Below are positions 1 through 5,969 of a stretch of DNA of 6,652 bases, piece after piece; the stretch's first letter is position 1, and the number at the start of each line of letters is the position of its first letter. The notes under the pieces were generated by a model. The model saw nothing but the letters and a program-made list of their open reading frames with translations. It was not told the DNA's origin and did not search any database. Both the position numbers and the translations under genes were made by a program. Origin of the DNA: an uncultured Selenomonadales bacterium (lineage in GTDB: Bacteria; Bacillota; Negativicutes; Selenomonadales; Selenomonadaceae); NCBI GenBank assembly GCA_946543495.1, contig CAMNLS010000066.1, forward strand, positions 1-6,652, read 5' to 3'.

Positions 1-2
1 AA

Positions 3-50
3 AAGCCGCGCTTTGAATTACTGATTGACAAATACAACGGATTCGTATAA
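3..50 (+). CDS. 3' end of an unrecognised upstream gene (partial)
   Basis: Frame 3 is open from the window edge to a TAA at 48-50 and encodes the tail KPRFELLIDKYNGFV. The other two forward frames meet stops within the first 25 bases, so this is the only frame in which an upstream gene could enter. The gap to the fabK start is 38 bases, consistent with an operon. The tail does not resemble the usual ends of FabH, PlsX or acyl carrier protein, which often precede fabK, so I assign no function. Sixteen codons is too little to rule out non-coding sequence. Confidence 0.35.
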   Translation, partial: KPRFELLIDKYNGFV

Positions 51-51
51 C
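25..51 (+). promoter_or_regulatory. possible sigma-70-type promoter ahead of fabK
   Basis: A perfect -35 hexamer TTGACA lies at 25-30 and a near-consensus -10 hexamer TATAAC at 46-51. The spacer is 15 bases, shorter than the usual 16-18, which weakens the case. The -10 box overlaps the stop codon of the open frame that enters from the left. If active it would start transcription near position 58, giving a short leader before fabK. I see no FapR-like operator here. Confidence 0.3.
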
Positions 52-75
52 TTAAGCAAGACGGCGTAACCGTTG

Positions 76-81
76 AGGAGG
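76..81 (+). promoter_or_regulatory. strong ribosome binding site of fabK
   Basis: AGGAGG, part of a longer GAGGAGGAG run, lies 7 bases before the ATG at 89. This is an ideal Shine-Dalgarno sequence and spacing and fixes the fabK start. Confidence 0.85.
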
Positions 82-88
82 AGATTAA

Positions 89-1036
89 ATGTTTGAAAAT
101 AACGCCATCTGTAAGTTGCTGAACATCAAGTATCCAATATTTCAAGGCGGCATGGCGTGGATAGGGACTGCAGAGCTTGCCTCAGCGGTATCGAACGCGG
201 GCGGCTTGGGACTTATCGGCGCGGGACACATGCCCCCCGACGTTTTGCATAAGGAAATTCAGAAATGCAAAGCTTGGACTGATAAGCCGTTCGGCGTGAA
301 TGTAATGCTTATGTCGCCATTCGTCAAAGAGGTTATGCAACTCATGGTTGAAGAGCGCGTGCCGGTCGTTACGACGGGCGCGGGCAATCCGGGCGAATAT
401 GTTCCCGCGCTTAAGGAAATCGGCTCGAAGGTCATTCCGGTCGTTGCAAGCGTCGCATTGGCTAAACGTCTGGTCAAAGGCGGCGCGGACGCGGTCATTG
501 CTGAAGGTTGCGAATCGGGCGGACATATCGGCGAAATTTCTACTATGCCACTTGTCCCGCAGGTCGTCGACGCGGTTGATGTTCCTGTTATCGCGGCGGG
601 CGGCTTTGCTGATTCGCGAGGCATCGTCGCGGCGTTTGCACTCGGCGCAAGCGCAATTCAAATGGGCACGCGCTTTGTCCTCAGCAAAGAATGCATTGCC
701 CACCCGAATTATAAAAATCTCGTGCTCAAAGCTAAGGACAGGTCGACGGTCGTAACGGGCAGGACTACAGGTCACCCCGTCAGAGTCTTGGCTAATAAAC
801 TCACGCGGACTTATCTTGAAATGGAAGCAAACGGCGCGTCGGTCGAGGAACTTGAAGCACTCGGCGCGGGCGCACTTCATAAAGCGACGCATGGCGGCGA
901 CGTGGAGAACGGCTCGGTTATGATTGGGCAGATTTCTGGTATGCTCGACGACATTAAGCCCGTCAAAGAGATTATCGACGACATTGTAAACGGTATCGGC
1001 GGCGTCGTTGAAAATGTTCAGAGCAAATGGAGCTGA
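89..1036 (+). CDS. fabK: enoyl-[acyl-carrier-protein] reductase II (FabK), FMN-dependent
   Basis: FabK is a cytoplasmic flavoprotein that reduces trans-2-enoyl-ACP to acyl-ACP, the last step of each fatty acid elongation round. It replaces FabI in many Firmicutes. The 315-residue length matches the family. It is a TIM barrel of the nitronate monooxygenase/FabK type: an N-terminal PIFQGGMAWI segment (residues 16-25), the EGCESGGHIGE stretch (139-149) with the conserved active-site histidine at 146, the phosphate-binding AAGGFAD (169-175), and GTRF (193-196). The GGHIGE context and fabD next door favour FabK over a true nitronate monooxygenase, which is the main alternative. The start is set by an AGGAGG 7 bases upstream. 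The stop lies 4 bases before the fabD ATG, so the two are probably translated together. Confidence 0.92.
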   Translation: MFENNAICKLLNIKYPIFQGGMAWIGTAELASAVSNAGGLGLIGAGHMPPDVLHKEIQKCKAWTDKPFGVNVMLMSPFVKEVMQLMVEERVPVVTTGAGNPGEYVPALKEIGSKVIPVVASVALAKRLVKGGADAVIAEGCESGGHIGEISTMPLVPQVVDAVDVPVIAAGGFADSRGIVAAFALGASAIQMGTRFVLSKECIAHPNYKNLVLKAKDRSTVVTGRTTGHPVRVLANKLTRTYLEMEANGASVEELEALGAGALHKATHGGDVENGSVMIGQISGMLDDIKPVKEIIDDIVNGIGGVVENVQSKWS

Positions 1037-1040
1037 TGAT

Positions 1041-1964
1041 ATGAAGACGGCTTTTATTTTCCCCGGACAAGGCGCGCAAGCAGTCGGCATGGGCAAGGAC
1101 TTCTATGACAACTTCGACGCGGCAAGGAAACTCTTCGACGAGGCGGACGACGCTTTAGGCTATTCGATTAAGCGCATGTGCTTTGAAGGCTCGGAAGACG
1201 ACTTGAAGTTGACGGCGAACACTCAGCCCGCGATTTTGATTGTAAGCGTCATCGTTAATGAGTTGCTTAAGGCGGAAGGCGTCGAAGCTCAAGTGGCGGG
1301 CGGTCACAGTCTCGGCGAATATTCCGCGTTGGTGGCGGCTGGCTCGTTGAAGTTCAAAGACGCGGTTGTATTGGTTCATAAGCGCGGGCAATTCATGCAA
1401 GAGGCTGTTCCTGTCGGCGAAGGTTCAATGGCGGCGATTATCGGACTCGACGACGACACGATTATAAAAACCTGCGCGGAAGTCGGCGAGGTTCAAGCGG
1501 TCAACTTCAACTGTCCTGGTCAAACGGTCATAGCTGGCAAGGCGGCGAGTGTTGAAGCGGCTGTTGATAAACTCAAGGCGGCGGGCGCAAAGAAAGCTGT
1601 CGTTCTTCCCGTGAGTGCACCTTTCCATTCGACGTTAATGGCTCCGGCTGCTAAGAAACTGGCGGCGGAACTTGATAAGGTCGAAGTCAACGACGCGGCT
1701 TTTCCTGTAGCGTCTAATTTCACGGGCGAGCTTGAGACTTCAGCGGCTGATATCAAACGTAACCTTGTGGCGCAGGCTGATAATCCGGTTAAGTGGATTG
1801 CGTGCGTGGAGGCAATGAAGAACTTCGGCGCGGAAACTTTCATCGAGTGCGGACCCGGCAAGACCCTTTGTGGTTTCAATCGTCGTATCGATAAAAAGAT
1901 TAAAAGCCTCAACGTCGAAGACATCGAGAGCTTGAATAAAACTCTTGCCGAACTCAAAGCATAA
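1041..1964 (+). CDS. fabD: malonyl-CoA:ACP transacylase (FabD)
   Basis: FabD moves the malonyl group from malonyl-CoA to acyl carrier protein and so supplies the extender unit for fatty acid synthesis in the cytoplasm. The 307-residue product has the full set of family marks: FPGQGAQ near the N-terminus (residues 7-13), the nucleophile elbow GHSLGE (88-93) with catalytic Ser90, the conserved arginine of KRGQFMQ (Arg115), the catalytic histidine in APFHSTLM (His196), and the GPGKTL segment near the C-terminus (271-276). I chose the ATG at 1041, with a GGAG at 1029-1032 just inside the end of fabK. An in-frame ATG at 1008 would add 11 residues that the family lacks. The usual partners fabG, acpP and fabF do not follow; an importer permease gene begins 7 bases after the stop. 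Confidence 0.95.
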   Translation: MKTAFIFPGQGAQAVGMGKDFYDNFDAARKLFDEADDALGYSIKRMCFEGSEDDLKLTANTQPAILIVSVIVNELLKAEGVEAQVAGGHSLGEYSALVAAGSLKFKDAVVLVHKRGQFMQEAVPVGEGSMAAIIGLDDDTIIKTCAEVGEVQAVNFNCPGQTVIAGKAASVEAAVDKLKAAGAKKAVVLPVSAPFHSTLMAPAAKKLAAELDKVEVNDAAFPVASNFTGELETSAADIKRNLVAQADNPVKWIACVEAMKNFGAETFIECGPGKTLCGFNRRIDKKIKSLNVEDIESLNKTLAELKA

Positions 1965-1971
1965 AAGGCTA

Positions 1972-2928
1972 ATGAAGACGATAAAATTTATTTTAATCTG
2001 CGCGGCTCCGGTCGCGGGATTTTTTTTGAGTTTAATTAATGGCTCGGTCGAGATTTCGTCCGCGCAAATTTTTTTTGGCGTCGAGGACGAAACGAAGCGG
2101 CAGATACTTGAGAATATACGTTTGCCCCGAACAATCGTTGCGGTGCTTGTCGGCGTGAATCTGTCACTATCTGGCGCAATCCTTCAAGCCGTCATGAAGA
2201 ATCCGCTAGCAGACCCGCACATCATCGGCATATCGTCGGGCGCGGGCTTGTTCGGGATAGCCGTCATGATGATTGCGGGCGACGCAGGCGCATTGGTGAC
2301 GCCGGCGGCTTTTATCGGGGCAATGCTCGCGGCGGCGTTGATTTATCTTCTGGCGTGGAAGGACGGCATAAGACCAATCAGGGTTATCTTAGCGGGCGTG
2401 GCAGTCAGTGCGTTCTTGGGCGCGGGAATATCGGCGTTGCTCATCTTCTACAGCGATAAAGTTCACGGCGCATTACTCTGGATGGTCGGCGGCTTATCGG
2501 CGCGCAGCTGGCAACACGTCGAAATTTTATTGCCGTATTCAATCGCGGGAACGTTGGCGACTTTTTTAGCGGCAAGACATCTGAACGTCCTGCAACTCGG
2601 CGACGAAGTAGCAACGGGCTTAGGCTTGCGCGTCAATCTCGTTCGGACGGTCTTAACGGCGATTGCGGCACTGTTAGCGGCGTCGGCGGTGTGTGTCGTC
2701 GGCTTATTAGGATTCGTCGGCTTAATCGTCCCGCACACCACGCGATTAATTCTCGGCTCGGACTATCGGTTATTACTGCCTGGCGCGGCGTTATTGGGGG
2801 CGGCAGTCGTCACGATAAGCGACACCTTTGCACGAACAATCTTTGCGCCGACTGAACTGCCCGTCGGAATCTTAATGGCGATGCTTGGTGCGCCGTTTTT
2901 TTTATACTTGTTGAGGCGCGAGCTATAG
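1972..2928 (+). CDS. FecCD-family ABC importer permease (iron-siderophore, heme or cobalamin type)
   Basis: This is a polytopic inner-membrane permease of the BtuC/FecCD/FhuB type, which forms the channel for iron-siderophore, heme or vitamin B12 uptake. The 318 residues are mostly hydrophobic helices. Family marks include the RLPRTIVAVLVG segment (50-61), GAILQAVMKNPLADPHIIG (68-86), LLWMVGGL (168-175), and the coupling-helix region GFVGLIVPHTTRLILG (247-262). The C-terminal PVGILMAMLGAPFFLYLL (297-314) is where family members normally end. I prefer the ATG at 1972 to a TTG at 1945 inside fabD. A weak AAGG (1965-1968) precedes it by only 3 bases, so translation may depend on coupling with fabD, whose stop is 7 bases away. 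The substrate cannot be read from the sequence. Three runs of eight T occur in the gene, the last forming a slippery heptamer near its end. Confidence 0.9.
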   Translation: MKTIKFILICAAPVAGFFLSLINGSVEISSAQIFFGVEDETKRQILENIRLPRTIVAVLVGVNLSLSGAILQAVMKNPLADPHIIGISSGAGLFGIAVMMIAGDAGALVTPAAFIGAMLAAALIYLLAWKDGIRPIRVILAGVAVSAFLGAGISALLIFYSDKVHGALLWMVGGLSARSWQHVEILLPYSIAGTLATFLAARHLNVLQLGDEVATGLGLRVNLVRTVLTAIAALLAASAVCVVGLLGFVGLIVPHTTRLILGSDYRLLLPGAALLGAAVVTISDTFARTIFAPTELPVGILMAMLGAPFFLYLLRREL

Positions 2929-2960
2929 CAAGCGTGACGCTTGACCCAGCGGTCGCGCTT
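2898..2960 (+). promoter_or_regulatory. candidate -1 frameshift signal at the end of the permease gene
   Basis: T-TTT-TTA at 2898-2904 is an X-XXY-YYZ heptamer lying in the correct phase of the permease frame (codons TTT at 2899, TTA at 2902). After a 9-base spacer, 2914-2921 can pair with 2953-2960 in an 8-bp stem with one G-U pair. Its loop holds a second perfect hairpin at 2929-2943. The zero-frame stop TAG (2926-2928) sits inside the structure. The arrangement fits known -1 frameshift signals, but function is inferred only. The heptamer is the tail of an eight-T run, so polymerase slippage is an alternative. Confidence 0.25.
2929..2943. repeat. perfect inverted repeat, 6-bp stem with 3-base loop
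   Basis: CAAGCG-TGA-CGCTTG begins directly after the permease stop codon. The right arm CGCTTG recurs at 2956-2961, so the left arm could also pair there. No T-run follows, so this is not a standard intrinsic terminator. It could stabilise the 3' end of the permease message or form part of the larger fold described for 2898-2960. Confidence 0.6.
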
Positions 2961-2991
2961 GAGTCATCGATACAGTCGGAGCTTGTAGCCG

Positions 2992-3006
2992 CGTTCGTTG
3001 CGAACG
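2992..3006. repeat. second perfect inverted repeat, 6-bp stem with 3-base loop
   Basis: CGTTCG-TTG-CGAACG has the same geometry (6-3-6) as the hairpin at 2929-2943 but a different sequence. It is followed by an 8-base palindrome CGCATGCG at 3026-3033. With the first hairpin it makes the 2929-3068 gap unusually rich in short dyads for a space inside an operon. There is no T-run after it. Its role is unknown. Confidence 0.55.
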
Positions 3007-3068
3007 TTCACCAGTTCACGTCCGCCGCATGCGCATTGCTACTTGCGTAAAGTGGAGAAGATTGAATC

Positions 3069-3857
3069 ATGAACTTATTGGCTGAAAATATTTCCGTAAC
3101 AATCGGCGACAAAGAAATCTTGCGCGACGTGAGTTATAACTTTCCTTCGGGCAAGCGCACGGCGATTATCGGACCAAACGGCGCGGGCAAGTCCACGTTG
3201 CTTAAGGCTCTTTGCTTACTCAATGAAAAATTCTCCGGCGTCGTCAAACTTGACGGCAAGGATATTCGCACGCTCGGCAGAAAAAATTTGGCGCGGGTAA
3301 TGGCAATCCTCCCTCAGGAACGCGATGCTCCTCAAGATACAACCGTTAAACAGCTTGTATCGTTTGGACGCTTCCCACATAGAAAATTCTTCGGCGGCAC
3401 GACCGTTGAAGACGACGCGGCGATTGCTAACGCCCTCGAACTTACTAAGCTCACGGACTTTGCTAATCGTCAAGTCGTCTCGTTATCGGGCGGCGAACGT
3501 CAACGTGCTTGGCTGGCAATGACTTTAGCACAGCGTCCGAAGATTTTACTTCTCGACGAGCCGACGACTTACCTTGACATCGCTCATCAACTTGAAGTCA
3601 TGGACATTATCGCCGACGTTAATCGAAGGTTTGCTACGACGATTATCATGGTCTTGCACGACATCAATCACGCACGGCTTTATAGCGACGACGTTTTAAT
3701 TATCAAAGACAAGAAGATTTACGCGGCGGGCGACCCGATAAAAATTTTGACGGCTCAAACGCTCGGCGAAGTCTTCAACGTGACGGCGGACACTTTCACG
3801 AACGCGGCGGGCAACGAAATTATTTTTCCGATAAGGAGGGAGACCGGTGGGCTTTGA
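3069..3857 (+). CDS. ABC importer ATPase, FecE/FhuC/BtuD family
   Basis: This 262-residue protein is the cytoplasmic ATP-hydrolysing subunit that would drive the upstream FecCD-type permease. Motifs in order: Walker A GPNGAGKST (35-43), Q-loop glutamine in ILPQE (Gln83), ABC signature LSGGERQRAWLAM (139-151), Walker B ILLLDEP (159-165) with catalytic Glu164, D-loop TTYLDIAHQLEV (166-177), and switch histidine in VLHDINHA (His197). The YLDIAHQ and RQRAW wording is typical of the iron-siderophore/cobalamin subgroup. The ATG at 3069 has a GGAG (3054-3057) 11 bases upstream, slightly far. The gene lies 140 bases after the permease and overlaps the recG start by 11 bases. No substrate-binding protein or TonB-dependent receptor is in the window, so the transported substrate stays open. 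Confidence 0.92.
   Translation: MNLLAENISVTIGDKEILRDVSYNFPSGKRTAIIGPNGAGKSTLLKALCLLNEKFSGVVKLDGKDIRTLGRKNLARVMAILPQERDAPQDTTVKQLVSFGRFPHRKFFGGTTVEDDAAIANALELTKLTDFANRQVVSLSGGERQRAWLAMTLAQRPKILLLDEPTTYLDIAHQLEVMDIIADVNRRFATTIIMVLHDINHARLYSDDVLIIKDKKIYAAGDPIKILTAQTLGEVFNVTADTFTNAAGNEIIFPIRRETGGL
3833..3840 (+). promoter_or_regulatory. ribosome binding site of recG inside the ATPase gene
   Basis: AAGGAGGG lies 6 bases before the GTG at 3847, within the last codons of the ABC ATPase gene. This strong site supports the GTG as the real recG start and gives recG its own ribosome entry despite the overlap. Confidence 0.8.
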
Positions 3858-5934
3858 ATTCAAATTAACTGATGAAGTCACTTACGTTAAAGGCGTGGGA
3901 CCTCGTAAGGCGGCTTTGCTTGAGAAATTAAATATCTTCACGAAGTATGACCTCTTAACGCATTACCCGCGCACTTACGAGAATCACAGTAGCTTAACTG
4001 ATATTTGCGACATCATAGAGGGCGAGACCGTTTTAATTGTCGGCAGGCTTTCTAACATAACTTCACGCGAAGCACGCGGCTTGACGATTATAAATGCATA
4101 TCTGGCAGACGAGACGGACTATATTAAGCTGACGTGGTTTAATCAAAAATATCTGCTGAACAAGCTAAGGGAAGGTATGCGGCTCCTTGTTATCGGCAAG
4201 GCGAAGTATGACAAGTGGGCGGGCGGGCTTGCAATGAGTCAAATACAAAATTTTACGATACTTGATGAGTATGAGGAGCCGCCGCTCGGAATCACGCCGA
4301 TTTACCCCGCGACCGCCGCCATAACGCAAAATGTCTTGCGCACGGCGATTAAAAACCTTTTGAACTCAATGCCGACGCTCAAAGAAATACTTCCGCAAGA
4401 AATATTACAATCGCAACAGCTAATCGGACTCGATGAGGCGATGCGCGCAATTCATTTCCCGCGAGACTTTTTGGAACTCAACCAAGCAAGACGGCGTTTA
4501 GCCTTCGACGAACTGTTTTTGATTCAATGCGGGCTAATGTTAATCAAGCGGCAGACTCAAGACGAACGACTCGGCATAAGTCACAAGAAAAACGGCGCAC
4601 TCGTCAAAGCCGCACTAGAAAAATTGCCTTTTGAACTGACTAACGACCAGAAAAAAGTTTTCCGCACAGTCTCAAAGGATATGGAAAGCAAATTGCCAAT
4701 GCGTCGACTGATTCAAGGTGACGTTGGCTCCGGTAAAACAGCCGTTGCATTGTTGGCACTGGTTAAGACGGTAGAAAACGGTTTTCAAGGGGCGTTCATG
4801 ACTCCGACGGAAATTTTAGCCGTTCAGCACTACGAAAAGTTTTCTAAACTGCTCAATGACTTGGGAATTCGTGTCGGACTTCTAAGCGCGAAGGTTACAC
4901 GCTCAAAAAAGCTCAAGGAAGAAATTTATCAGCAAATCGCCGCGCACGAACTCGATATAATCATTGGAACGCACGCATTGATTCAAGAGGACGTGCACTT
5001 CGCGAAGCTCGGACTTGTCGTAACTGATGAGCAACATCGTTTCGGCGTGAATCAACGCTTAACGCTCGAAAAAAAATCCGACGCCGTGCCCGATATGCTC
5101 GTCATGACCGCGACGCCAATCCCGCGCACAATGACCTTGACTGTTTACGGCGATTTAGACGTTTCATTGATAAAGGAACTGCCGCCGGGTCGCAAGCCGA
5201 TAAAGACCGAGGCTAAGAACATTCGTAGCCGCAAGAAAGTTTATGAACTCGTCCGCGCAGAGATTTTAGCTGGTCGTCAAGCTTACGTGGTGTGCCCGCT
5301 GATTGAACGGAGCGAATCCGAACAACTTGCAGACATTGAGCCAGCTGAAGAAATGTTCGACATGCTGAGCAACGGCATTTTCCGCGATATTCCCTGCGCA
5401 CTGCTTCACGGCAAGATGAAACCGCGCGATAAAGATGAGATTATGGAAAAGTTCCGCGACGGCGAAACGAAATTGCTCGTGTCGACGACGGTTATTGAAG
5501 TTGGCGTCGACGTTCCGAATGCAAGCGTTATGGTCGTCGAACACGCGGAACGTTTCGGGCTGGCTCAACTTCATCAACTGCGCGGGCGTGTAGGACGCGG
5601 CGCGGAGAAGTCTTACTGCATTTTGATTAGCGACAGCACCGCGAACGTTGCCAAAGCGCGTTTGAAGATTTTGGAGACGACGCAGGACGGTTTTAAGCTT
5701 GCCGAAGAGGATTTGAAGCTTAGAGGCCCCGGACAATTCTTCGGCGAGGCTCAACACGGCTTGCCCGACCTCAAGATTGCTGACGTGTTCCGCGACTTGG
5801 AAATTTTGATTCAAGCCCGCGACGCCGCCGAGAAATTCATCACCGACGACGATAACTTAAACTACTTCGCGAGCCTGCGTGAAAATCTTGCGTTGGCTTA
5901 CGGCGACAAGTTCAATCAAATCACTGCCAACTAA
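3847..5934 (+). CDS. recG: ATP-dependent DNA helicase RecG
   Basis: RecG is a superfamily 2 DNA translocase that reverses stalled replication forks and moves branches of Holliday and D-loop structures. The 695 residues match the usual length. The N-terminal wedge region holds VKGVGPRKAALLEKL (14-28) and an OB-fold (about 60-140). Helicase motifs follow: Walker A GDVGSGKT (291-298), motif II DEQH in TDEQHRFG (393-400), motif III TATPIPRT (421-428), motif V TTVIEVGVDVP (547-557), and motif VI QLHQLRGRVGRG (574-585). The C-terminal GPGQFFGEAQHG (627-638) is typical of RecG. The start is a GTG with a strong AAGGAGGG 6 bases upstream; it overlaps the ATPase gene by 11 bases. It is the last rightward gene, ending just before a terminator. 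No key residue looks missing. Confidence 0.97.
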   Translation: MGFEFKLTDEVTYVKGVGPRKAALLEKLNIFTKYDLLTHYPRTYENHSSLTDICDIIEGETVLIVGRLSNITSREARGLTIINAYLADETDYIKLTWFNQKYLLNKLREGMRLLVIGKAKYDKWAGGLAMSQIQNFTILDEYEEPPLGITPIYPATAAITQNVLRTAIKNLLNSMPTLKEILPQEILQSQQLIGLDEAMRAIHFPRDFLELNQARRRLAFDELFLIQCGLMLIKRQTQDERLGISHKKNGALVKAALEKLPFELTNDQKKVFRTVSKDMESKLPMRRLIQGDVGSGKTAVALLALVKTVENGFQGAFMTPTEILAVQHYEKFSKLLNDLGIRVGLLSAKVTRSKKLKEEIYQQIAAHELDIIIGTHALIQEDVHFAKLGLVVTDEQHRFGVNQRLTLEKKSDAVPDMLVMTATPIPRTMTLTVYGDLDVSLIKELPPGRKPIKTEAKNIRSRKKVYELVRAEILAGRQAYVVCPLIERSESEQLADIEPAEEMFDMLSNGIFRDIPCALLHGKMKPRDKDEIMEKFRDGETKLLVSTTVIEVGVDVPNASVMVVEHAERFGLAQLHQLRGRVGRGAEKSYCILISDSTANVAKARLKILETTQDGFKLAEEDLKLRGPGQFFGEAQHGLPDLKIADVFRDLEILIQARDAAEKFITDDDNLNYFASLRENLALAYGDKFNQITAN

Positions 5935-5937
5935 AAA

Positions 5938-5969
5938 ATCCCCGACTCATCATCGGGGATAATTTTTTT
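5938..5969. terminator. two-way intrinsic terminator between convergent genes
   Basis: ATCCCCGA (5938-5945) and TCGGGGAT (5953-5960) form a perfect 8-bp stem around a 7-base loop. A run of seven T (5963-5969) follows on the plus strand, and a run of six A (5933-5938) precedes it, giving a T-run for leftward transcription. It starts 3 bases after the recG stop and serves both convergent units. The plus-strand T-run overlaps the minus-strand stop codon at 5968-5970. Confidence 0.9.

Larger units (their letters stand above)
2904..3050 (+). other. open -1 frame that would extend the permease by 48 residues
   Basis: Reading from 2904 in the -1 frame gives 48 open codons ending at TAA 3048-3050, 18 bases before the ATPase start. 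A shifted product would have 311 residues of permease plus this tail, 359 in all. The tail is rich in Ala, Val and Leu and ends in ACALLLA; I recognise no domain in it. FecCD proteins normally stop at the zero-frame end, so the tail would be an addition. A separate small gene starting at GTG 2934 lacks a ribosome binding site. Long off-frame open stretches are common in this window, so this may be chance. Confidence 0.15.

Noticed and set aside
1008..1040. Upstream in-frame ATG for fabD
   Set aside because: It would add 11 residues not seen in the family and overlap fabK; the ATG at 1041 has a GGAG at proper distance and starts directly at the conserved N-terminus.
182..1096. 304-codon open frame on the minus strand opposite fabK
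   Set aside because: It is antisense to a clearly conserved fabK, has no recognisable domain, and its composition (many Arg, Cys, Asn, Phe) is that of a shadow frame created by the GC-rich codons of the plus-strand gene.
1945..1971. TTG start for the permease inside fabD
   Set aside because: It adds a charged 9-residue piece ahead of the first hydrophobic segment; the ATG at 1972 is the simpler start.
2934..3050. Independent 38-codon gene starting at GTG 2934
   Set aside because: No ribosome binding site at a usable distance and no recognisable product; better treated as the end of the -1 frame or as chance.
2929..3068. CRISPR, attachment site or insertion sequence in the hairpin-rich gap
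   Set aside because: No regularly spaced repeats, no transposase, no matching terminal repeats or target duplication were seen.
5069..5076. Run of eight A in recG as a frameshift site
   Set aside because: The -1 frame stays open for 46 codons, but no stem or upstream stimulator was noticed, and a shift would destroy a conserved helicase. It mainly shows that long off-frames are common here.
5266..5814. 182-codon open frame on the minus strand opposite recG
   Set aside because: Antisense to conserved helicase motifs, with no recognisable features; a shadow frame.
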